A stretch of DNA of 63,889 nucleotides from Deltaproteobacteria bacterium UBA5799 (GCA_002418185.1 DIDN01000034.1:1-63889), one strand, 5' to 3'. Positions 44,329-53,108 are shown, counted from the stretch's first letter. Notes: a model not told the origin generated them from the letters alone. Numbers and translations are program-made.

Positions 44329-45847
44329 GGAAAGGGACGGAGACGGGCCAGAAGGCCGCTTCGCCGCGACCGACCTCAAAGGACCGGGCTTTGGCGAAGG
44401 AGACGGCCCTGAAGACGCCCTCGGCCTCGAAGGCGAGGCGGACGAACGCCTTGAGGAGGACGAGGAGGAAGCGCAGGCGCCTTCAGGTGCACCGGCAGAC
44501 AAGGGCCCGGCCGCTGCCGCCGACCCGGTAAGGACCTATCTCAAGGAGATGGGCTCGGTATTCCTCCTCACCAAGGAAGAGGAGATAGAGCTCGCGAGGT
44601 CAATCGAGGAGGGCAGGAACGAGATTGCAAGGGAGTTGCTGAAGACGCGGCTCCTTTCAGACGAGCTCCAGGGGCTAAGGAGCAGGCTTGCCGAGGAGGA
44701 GGGTGACGAAGACCCGGCAGGGTACGGCGGCGAGGAAGGGTTTTTCGCGGACGGCGAAACCGAAAGGCAGGAGGCCCTGAGGAAGGTAGATGAAGCCGAG
44801 GCCGCCATCTCCAGGCTTTCGTGCAGGAAGGGCAATCCCAGGCCCGGGGCGAAGCTGGTATCCGCGCTGCTTCTGATAGACGAGAAGGCGGACATATTCG
44901 GCAAGGCACTTGACGGGCTAAAGGAAGCCGAGGCCGAGGCCAGGGGCCTTCTGGACAGGGTCGCCGCCCTTGAGGACCCGGAGGCAAGACCGGCGGGAAA
45001 GGCCGCGTCCAGGGCCGAAGATGCGAGGGCGTCCGTCAGGGCGATCGAGGCGCGTACAGGCCTTTCCTCGGGAGAGCTCCCGCTCCTTATCGCGCGCATA
45101 GAAGACCGCCTCTCCATGATGGACTCCGCAAAGGACAAGCTCGTAAGGGCGAACCTGAGGCTCGTGGTGAGCATAGCGCGTAGATACATGAACCGGGGCC
45201 TCCAGTTCCTGGATCTCATACAGGAGGGGAACATCGGCCTCATGAAGGCCGTCGAAAAGTTCGAATACAGGAGAGGGTACAAGTTCTCGACCTACGCCAC
45301 ATGGTGGATAAGGCAGGCCATATCGAGGTCCATAGCAGACCAGGCCCGCACCATAAGGATACCCGTACACATGGTCGAGAGCCTAAATAAGCTCGTCCGC
45401 ACCTCGCACTATTTCCTCCAGGAGAACGGGAGGGAGCCGACTCCGGAGGAGCTTGGAGAGGCCCTGAAGTTCCCGCTCGAAAAGGTCCGGAAGATAATGA
45501 GGATAGCCAAGGAGCCGGTCTCACTCGAGATGCCCGTTGGCGAGGAGGGCGACAGCTACCTGGGTGACTTCATAGAGGACAAGGACGCTCTCGTACCGCA
45601 TGACGAGGCGATAACGAGCGACCTTACCGGCCACATGAGCGAGGTGCTCGCAACCCTTAGCGCCAGGGAGGAGAAGGTCCTCCGGATGAGGTTCGGCATA
45701 GGCGAGGTCAAGGACCACACCCTCGAGGAGGTCGGGGCCTTTTTCAATGTCACCCGCGAGAGGATCCGCCAGATAGAGGCAAAGGCCCTGAGGAAGCTCA
45801 GGCACCCCAAGAGGTGCAGGAAGCTCAAGACCTTTTCAGGCAAGTAG
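44309..45847 (+). CDS. rpoD: Primary RNA polymerase sigma factor RpoD
   Basis: 512-aa sigma-70. Acidic N-terminal region (about 1-70), region 1.2 (VRTYLKEMGSVFLLTKEEEIELA), a long acidic non-conserved insertion (about 105-265), region 2 (LRLVVSIARRYMNRGLQFLDLIQEGNIGLMKA, TYATWWIRQAI), region 3, and region 4 HTH (TLEEVGAFFNVTRERIRQIEAKALRKL). Translationally coupled to dnaG through a 20-nt overlap. The mutS2-dnaG-rpoD order resembles the macromolecular-synthesis operon. Confidence 0.97.
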   Translation: MGKGIDKERDGDGPEGRFAATDLKGPGFGEGDGPEDALGLEGEADERLEEDEEEAQAPSGAPADKGPAAAADPVRTYLKEMGSVFLLTKEEEIELARSIEEGRNEIARELLKTRLLSDELQGLRSRLAEEEGDEDPAGYGGEEGFFADGETERQEALRKVDEAEAAISRLSCRKGNPRPGAKLVSALLLIDEKADIFGKALDGLKEAEAEARGLLDRVAALEDPEARPAGKAASRAEDARASVRAIEARTGLSSGELPLLIARIEDRLSMMDSAKDKLVRANLRLVVSIARRYMNRGLQFLDLIQEGNIGLMKAVEKFEYRRGYKFSTYATWWIRQAISRSIADQARTIRIPVHMVESLNKLVRTSHYFLQENGREPTPEELGEALKFPLEKVRKIMRIAKEPVSLEMPVGEEGDSYLGDFIEDKDALVPHDEAITSDLTGHMSEVLATLSAREEKVLRMRFGIGEVKDHTLEEVGAFFNVTRERIRQIEAKALRKLRHPKRCRKLKTFSGK

Positions 45848-45895
45848 CCTGCCCGGCCCCGCTTATACAATCCAGCCATTTGACGAAGAGAGCGG

Positions 45896-45924
45896 TTGAC
45901 TTGCCCCCTGCTTTTCCTTATCAT
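45896..45924 (+). promoter_or_regulatory. Promoter of asd
   Basis: TTGACT, 17-nt spacer, TATCAT, in the 167-bp gap after rpoD. Predicted start near 45931. Confidence 0.65.
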
Positions 45925-45956
45925 TAAAAGATTGCAAGCCCTTATCGGATTCAAGG

Positions 45957-45977
45957 CCTCCCGGAAGGGGGGTTTTT
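45957..45977 (+). terminator. Terminator-like hairpin in the asd leader
   Basis: CCTCCC-GGAA-GGGGGG (one T-G pair) followed by TTTTT. It lies between the asd promoter and the start codon, so it could attenuate asd or end rpoD transcripts. Confidence 0.5.
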
Positions 45978-46014
45978 GAGTTTGGGGTCCTAAAATTACG
46001 CAGAGGGGCGTCCC

Positions 46015-47037
46015 GTGAAGAAGAAAAAGTATAACGTTGCCATAGCCGGAGCGACCGGCGTCGTGGGAAAGGAGTTCCTGAAGATCCTCGAAGAACGGGC
46101 TTTCCCGGTGGGCGAGCTCAGGCTCCTCGCATCCGAGCGTAGCGCGGGCGCAAGGGTCGAGTTCAAGGGGGTCGAGGAGCTTGTGACCGAGCTCGACAAG
46201 GAGAGCTTCGAGGGAGTGGACATAGGGCTCTTCTCCCCCGGCGCGAGCGTAAGCGCCAAATACGCGCCCAGGGCCGCGAAGGCCGGCTGCATAGTGATAG
46301 ACAACACCAGCCAGTTCAGGATGGACCCCGACGTGCCGCTCGTGGTGCCTGAGGTCAACCCCAAAGACATCGGCCTCTACACGAAGAAGAACATCATAGC
46401 CAACCCCAACTGCTCGACCATACAGATGGTCGTCGCGTTGAAGCCCATACACGACAGGTACCGGATAAAGAGGATAGTCGTCTCGACCTACCAGTCCGTC
46501 TCCGGGGCGGGCAAGGAAGCCATGGAGGAACTCTCGACCCAGGTGAAGGAGCTCTTTAACATGAGGTCGCCCTCGGTGAATGTCTTACCCCACAGGATAG
46601 CCTTCAACTGCCTTCCGCAGATAGATTCCTTCCTTGATGACGGCTACACCAAGGAAGAAATGAAAATGGTTAACGAGACCAAAAAGATATTCGGGGACGA
46701 CTCCGTAAAGGTGACGGCAACTGCCGTAAGGGTCCCTGTCTTTATAGGCCACTCAGAGTCCGTGAACATCGAGACCGAAAAGCCAATTGATCCGAAGGAC
46801 GTGAAAAAGCTCCTCTCAAAGGCCCCGGGAATCACCGTCATAGACGAGCCGGGCCAGGGGGCCTATCCGATGCCAGCCGACGCGGCAGGCGCTGACGACG
46901 TCTACGTGGGGAGGATCCGGAGGGACGACACCGTCCCGAACGGCCTCAACATCTGGATAGTCGCGGACAACCTCCGGAAGGGCGCGGCCCTGAACGCCGT
47001 CCAGATAGCCGAGGCGCTCATAAAGGACTATATCTGA
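46015..47037 (+). CDS. asd: Aspartate-semialdehyde dehydrogenase
   Basis: 340 aa. NADPH-dependent reduction of aspartyl phosphate for lysine/DAP, threonine and methionine synthesis. Seen: VAIAGATGVVGKEFLKIL Rossmann motif, active-site IANPNCSTIQMV (Cys), and an active-site-type His further on. GTG start. Confidence 0.96.
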   Translation: MKKKKYNVAIAGATGVVGKEFLKILEERAFPVGELRLLASERSAGARVEFKGVEELVTELDKESFEGVDIGLFSPGASVSAKYAPRAAKAGCIVIDNTSQFRMDPDVPLVVPEVNPKDIGLYTKKNIIANPNCSTIQMVVALKPIHDRYRIKRIVVSTYQSVSGAGKEAMEELSTQVKELFNMRSPSVNVLPHRIAFNCLPQIDSFLDDGYTKEEMKMVNETKKIFGDDSVKVTATAVRVPVFIGHSESVNIETEKPIDPKDVKKLLSKAPGITVIDEPGQGAYPMPADAAGADDVYVGRIRRDDTVPNGLNIWIVADNLRKGAALNAVQIAEALIKDYI

Positions 47038-47066
47038 CCGGCGCGCCTCAGTCGGACGGCCAGGCC

Positions 47067-47804
47067 ATGAGGAACATAAGGCTCGTTATCGAATACGAAG
47101 GCACCTCTTACGCGGGCTGGCAGGTCCAGGAGGGGCTCCCGACCATACAGGGCGCGCTCACCGAGGCCGCGAGGAAGCTCACGCAGAAGGAGGCGGTCAT
47201 AACCGGGGCCTCCCGGACGGACGCAGGAGTACACGCCTTAGGCCAGGTAGCGAGCCTCCGGACCGAATCCGCCATACCCTGCTGGAACATCACGCAGGGC
47301 ATGAACGTTTTCCTGCCAAAAGACATAGTAATAAAAGACGCGTTTGATGCGCCCCCTGAGTTCGATCCCAGAAAGGACTCCAAGGGCAAGGTCTATGTTT
47401 ACAGGATAATAAACAGGGGCCATCCATCGGCCCTTCTCCGTAACTTCACCTGGCATATATTCAACCCCCTCGACATCGTCGCAATGCAACAGGCTGCCGC
47501 TCATCTCATAGGCGAAAAAGACTTCTCGTCGTTCAGGGCCGCGGGCTGCGAAGCGCTTCATGCGAAAAGGGAGGTCACCTCTGTAAATATAAGCAAAAAA
47601 GAGGACGGGCTCGTGGAGATAGAAGTAAGGGGAACGGCTTTCTTGAGGCACATGGTCCGAATCATGGCAGGCACTCTTGTAGCGGTTGGAAAAGGCAAGC
47701 TCTCTTCCGATGAGGTCCTTCGCATCCTCGAGGCCAGAGACAGGACATTGGCAAGCCAGACCGCGCCGGCGCGGGGGCTTGTGCTCGTTAAGGTGGAATA
47801 TTAA
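47067..47804 (+). CDS. truA: tRNA pseudouridine(38-40) synthase TruA
   Basis: 245 aa. Isomerises uridines 38-40 in the anticodon arm. Seen: the catalytic-Asp motif GASRTDAGVHALGQV, N-terminal IEYEGTSYAGWQVQ, and C-terminal VEIEVRGTAFLRHMVRIMAGTL. Follows asd by 29 nt. Confidence 0.96.
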   Translation: MRNIRLVIEYEGTSYAGWQVQEGLPTIQGALTEAARKLTQKEAVITGASRTDAGVHALGQVASLRTESAIPCWNITQGMNVFLPKDIVIKDAFDAPPEFDPRKDSKGKVYVYRIINRGHPSALLRNFTWHIFNPLDIVAMQQAAAHLIGEKDFSSFRAAGCEALHAKREVTSVNISKKEDGLVEIEVRGTAFLRHMVRIMAGTLVAVGKGKLSSDEVLRILEARDRTLASQTAPARGLVLVKVEY

Positions 47805-47836
47805 CCTTATGTTATGCGCACCATCGAATTTACATA

Positions 47837-48000
47837 AAGCCCTTTTCCGCACTGCCGTGCTTGAGGGCAAGGCTCGCTTGCTAAGCCCCTCCCCCACCTC
47901 GTGAACGGGCCCATGAAGTCGCTTCGCTCCTGACCTCCCCGGCCCGTTCACGCACTTCCTCCCTTATGCTACGCTCGCCTTACACTCCGGGGTTGTTGCA
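47837..48000. repeat. Composite interspersed repeat, copy C (first half only)
   Basis: Matches 38590-38760, with the inverted repeat CGTGAACGGGCC (47900-47911)/GGCCCGTTCACG (47941-47952). The second half of the element is missing. Lies between truA and ubiV. Confidence 0.8.
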
Positions 48001-48125
48001 AGACAAAATACAGTAAGGCAGCTGTGAAGAATCCGCACCCGCCGCTTTCACCTGAAAACCCTTGTTTTTACGCTCCCCCTGATGCATACTTTATACGGCG
48101 AAATTCGTTCAAGGACCCGTTTTTC

Positions 48126-49040
48126 ATGGAGCTTACGCTTGGCCCGGTCCTCTTCGATTGGCCCCGTGAAGAGGTATTAGGGTTCTACAGTGAAATATCG
48201 AAGACGGACGTGGACAGGGTCTATGTCGGCGAGGTGGTCTGCTCGAAGAGGCTGGGCCTCTCGCACGGAGATATCGGTGGCATAATAAGGCTCCTCCTGG
48301 ATTCCGGGAAAGAGGTAGCCCTCTCGACCCTAGCCGTCATCTCGAACGACGATGAGCTTCAAACGGCCCGGAAGCTTTTTGAATTCCAGGTCCCGATAGA
48401 GGCTAACGACATGTCGGCCTTCAACATGGCCGACGCGCGGGAAAGGGAAATTTACGCCGGGCCTCATATCACCTCCTACAACGCGCCGACTGTGGAGTTC
48501 CTGAAATCCATAGGCGTCAAACGGGTGGTGTTCCCGGTCGAGCTTTCGAGGGATTCCATCAGGCACTGCATTGAAAAGACCGGCATATTGGCAGAGGTCT
48601 TCGCGCACGGAAGAGCGCCCCTTGCATTTTCGTGGCGGTGCTACACGTCCAGGGCATTCGGCCTCTCCAAGACCGAATGCAGGCACCACTGCCTCAGGTA
48701 CCCGGACGGCATGGAGCTTAAGACGATAGACAACGGGCCGTTGTTCTCCATAAACGGCACCTCGATCCTCGGCGCAGCAACCCACACCCTCGTCGAATAT
48801 GTCGAGGACCTCAAGGAGACAGGCGTTGCCGCTTTAAGGATATCCCCGCAATACAGGGACACGGCCAGGATAGTCGAGGTCTTCAGGGCGCGCCTGAACG
48901 GCACGCTCGGCCCCGCGGAAGGGCTCAGGGAACTTAAGGCAATCACAAAAGGGGAGTTCACAAACGGCTGGTACCTCGGAGGCGCCGGCAAGGACTATTT
49001 AAATGCTGCCGGGAAAGTCCTTGGGGGAAACTTTCTGTAG
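48126..49040 (+). CDS. ubiV: UbiV-like O2-independent quinone hydroxylase subunit (U32 peptidase-like)
   Basis: 304 aa from the ATG at 48126, which follows AAGGA and aligns with the known UbiV start; a GTG at 48024 would add 34 unmatched residues. Seen: LGPVLFDWPREEVLGFY, VYVGEVVCSKRLG, SWRCYTSR and TECRHHCLRYPDG, which keep the 4Fe-4S cysteines of E. coli UbiV. UbiU/UbiV together hydroxylate the quinone ring without O2; UbiU is not in this window. Its end lies inside a strong palindrome. Confidence 0.85.
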   Translation: MELTLGPVLFDWPREEVLGFYSEISKTDVDRVYVGEVVCSKRLGLSHGDIGGIIRLLLDSGKEVALSTLAVISNDDELQTARKLFEFQVPIEANDMSAFNMADAREREIYAGPHITSYNAPTVEFLKSIGVKRVVFPVELSRDSIRHCIEKTGILAEVFAHGRAPLAFSWRCYTSRAFGLSKTECRHHCLRYPDGMELKTIDNGPLFSINGTSILGAATHTLVEYVEDLKETGVAALRISPQYRDTARIVEVFRARLNGTLGPAEGLRELKAITKGEFTNGWYLGGAGKDYLNAAGKVLGGNFL

Positions 49041-49052
49041 AAAGTTTCCCCC
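49023..49052. repeat. Perfect hairpin 1 (14-bp stem)
   Basis: GGGGGAAACTTTCT/AGAAAGTTTCCCCC around a 2-nt centre. It overlaps the last codons and stop of ubiV. Confidence 0.9.
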
Positions 49053-49078
49053 ATACCCCCTTCAAAGACTTTTAGTCC

Positions 49079-49112
49079 CTGAGAGGACCCCCTTTTAAGG
49101 GGGTCCTCTCAG
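49079..49112. repeat. Perfect hairpin 2 (16-bp stem)
   Basis: CTGAGAGGACCCCCTT/AAGGGGGTCCTCTCAG around a 2-nt centre. No T-run follows, so not a typical terminator. Confidence 0.9.
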
Positions 49113-49139
49113 GAAGAACTGAAAGTTTTTGGAGAGAGT

Positions 49140-49173
49140 TTGAGAGAACCTTTTTACAAAAAGGTTCTCTCAA
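49140..49173. repeat. Perfect hairpin 3 (16-bp stem)
   Basis: TTGAGAGAACCTTTTT/AAAAAGGTTCTCTCAA around a 2-nt centre. Shares the TGAGAG arm start with hairpin 2 but not the rest. Confidence 0.9.
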
Positions 49174-49231
49174 GAAGCTTCTCCCCGTAGCCTCTAAATG
49201 CGGCCATGGGCCGTGGAAGGGAAGGTGGAGT

Positions 49232-49636
49232 ATGGCGGACCTGCTCGATAAGGCGATACTCATAGGCATGGGTCTTGAAAGAAAGGCCAGGGAAGCCCTT
49301 GAGGAGCTTGAAAAGTCCGGAAAGGGATCGAAGGATGCATCAGGCGAGGCCGGACTTCCGCCCAGGGAGACGGTCGAGAACAGGGTGGTCGACGAGGGCG
49401 TGAGGGCGCTTAAGGAGTTCCTTTCCGTCGTGAGCTCCGCAAAGGAGAAGCTCGGGAAAGAGGTCGCGTCTTCATCCGGGAAGGTATTCGAGAAGCTCAA
49501 CGTGGCCACCCAGGAGGAGCTTGAGGTGGTGAAGGAGATGGCCAGGGTTGCGAGGGAGAAGGTAGACAGGCTCGAAAAGAGGGTTACGGAGCTCGAAGCG
49601 AGGCTTGAGAAAAACGAGCTCAGGGAAGGCTTGTAA
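49232..49636 (+). CDS. Phasin-like coiled-coil protein
   Basis: 134-aa charged helical protein (LLDKAILIGMGLERKAREAL at the N-terminus; heptad-rich about 85-130). It resembles small phasin/PhaR-like or UbiK-like accessory proteins by composition only. Directly before ubiB (9-nt gap). Inferred to be an accessory factor of the quinone cluster; unproven. Confidence 0.55.
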   Translation: MADLLDKAILIGMGLERKAREALEELEKSGKGSKDASGEAGLPPRETVENRVVDEGVRALKEFLSVVSSAKEKLGKEVASSSGKVFEKLNVATQEELEVVKEMARVAREKVDRLEKRVTELEARLEKNELREGL

Positions 49637-49645
49637 GTCGTACGG

Positions 49646-51316
49646 ATGGCGAACAGCGCATACAGGAACCTGAGCAGGCTCAACCGGATAGTGGTCACGC
49701 TCATAAGGTACGGCTTCGGCTCGCTCGCGAGGGAGCTCCGGGTGCTTCCGCCGTTCGTACCCGCGATAGAGCGGCTCTTCATATCTAAAAAGGCCCAGGG
49801 CTTGAGCGCCCCTGTGCGCATAAGGCTGGTCCTCGAGGAGCTAGGCCCGACCTTCATAAAGCTCGGGCAGATCGCCTCGACCAGGGCAGACCTCCTGCCG
49901 CCCGAATGGGTGGAGGAGATGAAGAAGCTCCAGGACATGGTCCCGCCCGTGCCGTACGAGGAGGTCAGGAAGGCCGTCGAGGGCGCGCTCAAGGCGCCGA
50001 TAGGCTCGAAGTTCGCCTCCTTCGACCCGGTCCCGGTCGCCTCGGCCTCGATCGCCCAGGTCCATTACGCGGAGCTCTTCGACGGCACCAAAGTCGCCGT
50101 GAAGGTGAAGAGGCCGGGCATAGGGCGCGTCATCGACTCCGATCTCTCGGTCATGCATACCATAGCAGGGCTGCTCGACAGGTATGTGCCTGCCGCGCGC
50201 CGGTACAGGCCTCACGACGTCGTCGGCGAGTTCGAGAGGGTCATAAGGAACGAGCAGAACCTGGCGGCCGAGGGCGTAAACATAAGCCGTTTCTCGGAGA
50301 TGTTCAAGGGCGACCCGGCCGTCCAGATACCGCGCGTCTTCTGGGACTACACCAACGAGGACATCCTCACGATGGAGCGCATATACGGCACTCCAATCGA
50401 CGAGGTCGAGGCGCTCAGGGCCAAGGGGCTCGACATAAAGGAGGTCGCGACAAGGGGCCTCACCATATTCTTCAAGCAGGTCTTCGACCACGGGGTATTC
50501 CACGCGGACCTCCACCCGGGGAACATCTTCGTGAGGGACGACGGGACGATCATCTACCTGGACTTCGGCATAGTCGGGAGGATAGACCGGGACTTGAGGA
50601 AGTATCTCGCGAGCATGCTCTACCATCTCGTCAGGGCCGACTACCAAAGGATGGCGGTCGTGCACAGGGAGATGGGGCTCATATCCGAGGACGTGAGCCT
50701 CTCGGACTTCGAGGACGCGCTCCGGGACATATCAGAGCCGATATTCGGCAGGACGCTCGAGCAGATAGACATCTCCGGGCTCCTCATGAAGCTCATCCAG
50801 ACCGCAAAGCGCTTCAATATGAAATTGCAGCCGAACCTCCTGCTTCTCCAGAAGTCGATGGTCATAATCGAGGGGGTGGGGAGGCAGCTATACCCCGACG
50901 TAAACATGTGGGAGGTGGCAAAGCCCCTCATTTACAGGTGGATGGCGAGGGAGAAGCTCTCGCCGAAAAGGGTCGTCGAGAAGGGGCGCGAGAGGGTGGA
51001 AGACATGCTGGATACAGCCTTCGACCTGCCCGTGAATTTCAATACCCTGGTCCGGAGGGCGCTGAGGGAGGATTTGAGGATAGGGTTCGTGCACCACAGG
51101 CTGGAGGATGTCACAGGGGAGCTTGAGAGGGCCGGAAGGAGGATAGGCGGCGGGCTTGTGGTGGCCGCTCTCTTTATCGGCGCCTCGCTCGTGGCGGTCT
51201 TTTCCGGCGACGGGCCGAGGTTCATGGGGCTCCCGGTCCTGAGCGGGGCGGGTTACCTGGCAGGCGCCGTCATTGGATACAGGCTTTTCCGGAGGTCCAG
51301 GATTGATGGAAGGTAA
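49646..51316 (+). CDS. ubiB: UbiB/ABC1-family atypical kinase
   Basis: 556 aa. Seen: the KxGQ-type signature FIKLGQIASTRADLLPPEWVEEM, the VKVKRPGIG lysine region, FHADLHPGNIFV and YLDFGIVGRI (catalytic loop and metal Asp), and two C-terminal TM helices (about 505-550). UbiB/COQ8 proteins support quinone biosynthesis in the membrane by an ATPase activity. Ends overlapping the next ORF by 11 nt. Confidence 0.93.
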   Translation: MANSAYRNLSRLNRIVVTLIRYGFGSLARELRVLPPFVPAIERLFISKKAQGLSAPVRIRLVLEELGPTFIKLGQIASTRADLLPPEWVEEMKKLQDMVPPVPYEEVRKAVEGALKAPIGSKFASFDPVPVASASIAQVHYAELFDGTKVAVKVKRPGIGRVIDSDLSVMHTIAGLLDRYVPAARRYRPHDVVGEFERVIRNEQNLAAEGVNISRFSEMFKGDPAVQIPRVFWDYTNEDILTMERIYGTPIDEVEALRAKGLDIKEVATRGLTIFFKQVFDHGVFHADLHPGNIFVRDDGTIIYLDFGIVGRIDRDLRKYLASMLYHLVRADYQRMAVVHREMGLISEDVSLSDFEDALRDISEPIFGRTLEQIDISGLLMKLIQTAKRFNMKLQPNLLLLQKSMVIIEGVGRQLYPDVNMWEVAKPLIYRWMAREKLSPKRVVEKGRERVEDMLDTAFDLPVNFNTLVRRALREDLRIGFVHHRLEDVTGELERAGRRIGGGLVVAALFIGASLVAVFSGDGPRFMGLPVLSGAGYLAGAVIGYRLFRRSRIDGR

Positions 51317-51734
51317 AAAGACAAAGGTCGTTGCCGTCATCCAGTGCGATTTCGCGAAGGAGCGCTGCAGCGGCTTCGCCTGCCTCGATTCGTTCGCAAA
51401 GAGGATAGACGCCTTCAAAGGTTATCCGGCGGACTCAGGGATAATAGCCGTTCCCTTCAACTGCGGCGGCTGCCCCGGCAGGAGGATACCGAGGACGGTG
51501 GCGCACCTCGTCAAATCGGCCATGAAAAAGGCAGGGGTTGAAAAGGACGAGATAGTCATTCACCTCTCCTCGTGCATGGTCACGGACAACGGCCATTACC
51601 CGCCGTGCCCGCATCTCGGTTACATAGAGAAGATGCTTGAAAGGAAGGGCGTTGCGTACAGGAAAGGGAGCTACGGGAGCAAGACAGCGTCCTCGCGCAG
51701 GAGAGAGGGCAAATACGAGCCGTTCGAGTTTTAG
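51306..51734 (+). CDS. CGGC-domain protein
   Basis: 142 aa. The VIQCDFAKERC segment, NCGGCPGRRIPRTVAHLVKSA and HLSSCMVTDNGHYPPCPH fit the CGGC domain, a cysteine-rich putative metal-binding module of unknown function. Starts 11 nt before the ubiB stop, preceded by GGAGG; translationally coupled. Sits between ubiB and ubiE and may act in the same process. Confidence 0.75.
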   Translation: MEGKKTKVVAVIQCDFAKERCSGFACLDSFAKRIDAFKGYPADSGIIAVPFNCGGCPGRRIPRTVAHLVKSAMKKAGVEKDEIVIHLSSCMVTDNGHYPPCPHLGYIEKMLERKGVAYRKGSYGSKTASSRRREGKYEPFEF

Positions 51735-51749
51735 CCAAAGGCAGGGTGT

Positions 51750-52496
51750 ATGACGGAGAAGATGACGTATTTCGGGAACAAGCTCGTCCCGGAGGGGGAA
51801 AAGGAGAAGAAGGTCAGGGAGGTCTTCGACTCGGTGGCCGGGAAGTACGACCTGATGAACGACCTCATGAGCTTCGGCATCCACAGGCTCTGGAAGAGGC
51901 TCGTCGCGTCCGAGACGGGGCTCAGGCCCGGGCAGTCGGCCCTGGACGTGGCCGGCGGCACCGCCGATATAGCCATACTCATGGCTGACAGGGTGGGCCC
52001 GGACGGCAGTGTCGTGGTTTTCGACATCAACGGCGAGATGCTGAAGGTAGGGCGCGACAAGTGCGTCGACAGGGGCTATCTCTCGAACATGCGCTTTGCC
52101 CAGGGGAACGCCGAGGAGATACCCTTTGAGGAGAACTCCTTCCACTGCGCGACCGTCGGCTTCGGCATAAGGAACGTAACGCACCTTGACCGGGCCCTCT
52201 CCGAGATGACCAGGGTGGTAAAGCCCGGAGGCAAGGTCATCTGCCTCGAGTTCTCGCGCCCCGAGAGCGCGCTCCTACGGAAGGCCTACGACCTCTATTC
52301 CTTCTCGTTCATACCGGCGGTCGGAGAGATGATAACCGGGAACAGGGGCGCGTACGAATACCTGCCCGAGTCGATACGCAAGTTTCCGCCGCAGGAGGAG
52401 CTTAGGAGGATAATGAAGGAAGCAGGGCTGTGGAAGGTCAAGTACCATAATCTCCTTAACGGAATAGCCGCCGTGCACGTGGGCGTAAAGGTATAG
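51750..52496 (+). CDS. ubiE: Ubiquinone/menaquinone C-methyltransferase UbiE/MenG
   Basis: 248-aa SAM-dependent methyltransferase. Seen: VREVFDSVAGKYDLMNDLMSFGIHRLWKRL (UbiE signature), LDVAGGTADIAI SAM-binding motif I, and IRNVTHLDRALSEMTRVVKPGG. It methylates the quinone ring carbon; menaquinone and ubiquinone uses cannot be separated by sequence alone. Confidence 0.95.
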   Translation: MTEKMTYFGNKLVPEGEKEKKVREVFDSVAGKYDLMNDLMSFGIHRLWKRLVASETGLRPGQSALDVAGGTADIAILMADRVGPDGSVVVFDINGEMLKVGRDKCVDRGYLSNMRFAQGNAEEIPFEENSFHCATVGFGIRNVTHLDRALSEMTRVVKPGGKVICLEFSRPESALLRKAYDLYSFSFIPAVGEMITGNRGAYEYLPESIRKFPPQEELRRIMKEAGLWKVKYHNLLNGIAAVHVGVKV

Positions 52497-52532
52497 GCTG
52501 CAGCATTCGGTCTGATATCCCGGGGAAAGCGC

Positions 52533-52955
52533 ATGGAAAAGGAAGAAGCAAAAAAGAAACTGAGGGAAGGGTTCTACAAGGGCCTGCGCCTGCCGTTGAA
52601 GGCCATGCCGCTCTGGATGGAGGCCATCGGCATGGGGGTCTTCATCTCGACGATACTCGACAGGAACCCGGGTTTCCGCGAAAGGCTCGCAGAGATTGAC
52701 GACAAGCTCTTCCTGTTCGAGGCCAGGGACGTGGAAAAGAGGTTCTTCCTCCACGTGAAGGACAGGAACATAAAGGTGGTGCCCCATTCGGTGCGCCGGC
52801 CCGACGTCGCCATGAGCGGGAGCGCGAGCGTCCTCATGGAGGTGCTCCTCGGCAAGGAAGACCCGGACACGGTCTTCTTTTCAAGGAAGCTCGAGATAAC
52901 AGGCGACACCGCCGCCGCGATACACCTTAAAAACCTCCTCGCCTCGCTGGGATAG
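52533..52955 (+). CDS. ubiT: UbiT-like SCP2 lipid-binding protein
   Basis: 140-aa SCP2-domain protein. The segment KEDPDTVFFSRKLEITGDT, then AAIHLKNLLASLG, closely resembles the end of E. coli UbiT, an O2-independent ubiquinone accessory factor. Gene order ubiV...ubiB-ubiE-ubiT supports this. It probably presents the isoprenoid intermediate to the other enzymes. Confidence 0.8.
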   Translation: MEKEEAKKKLREGFYKGLRLPLKAMPLWMEAIGMGVFISTILDRNPGFRERLAEIDDKLFLFEARDVEKRFFLHVKDRNIKVVPHSVRRPDVAMSGSASVLMEVLLGKEDPDTVFFSRKLEITGDTAAAIHLKNLLASLG

Positions 52956-53004
52956 CCCTGAAGCAGGCCGTCCCCCGCCCTTCAAAAAAAAATCGGCAAA
53001 AGAG

Positions 53005-53032
53005 TTGACAAATGCACAGGGTGAGATAAGCT
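53005..53032 (+). promoter_or_regulatory. Candidate promoter before the cadherin-like gene
   Basis: TTGACA, 16-nt spacer, TAAGCT. Predicted start near 53039, upstream of a terminator-like hairpin. Confidence 0.55.
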
Positions 53033-53065
53033 TTTTTCCAATACACTTTTCAGCATTGCCTCAGA

Positions 53066-53108
53066 GCCCGCCTGTCTCCTCGAGGAGGCTGCCGCCGGGC
53101 CGTTTTTT
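53066..53108 (+). terminator. Terminator-like hairpin in leader
   Basis: GCCCG (53066-53070) pairs with CGGGC (53096-53100), enclosing a nested CTCCTCGAGGAG palindrome, then TTTTTT. It lies between the promoter and the secreted-protein gene, so it may be a regulated attenuator. Confidence 0.5.
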
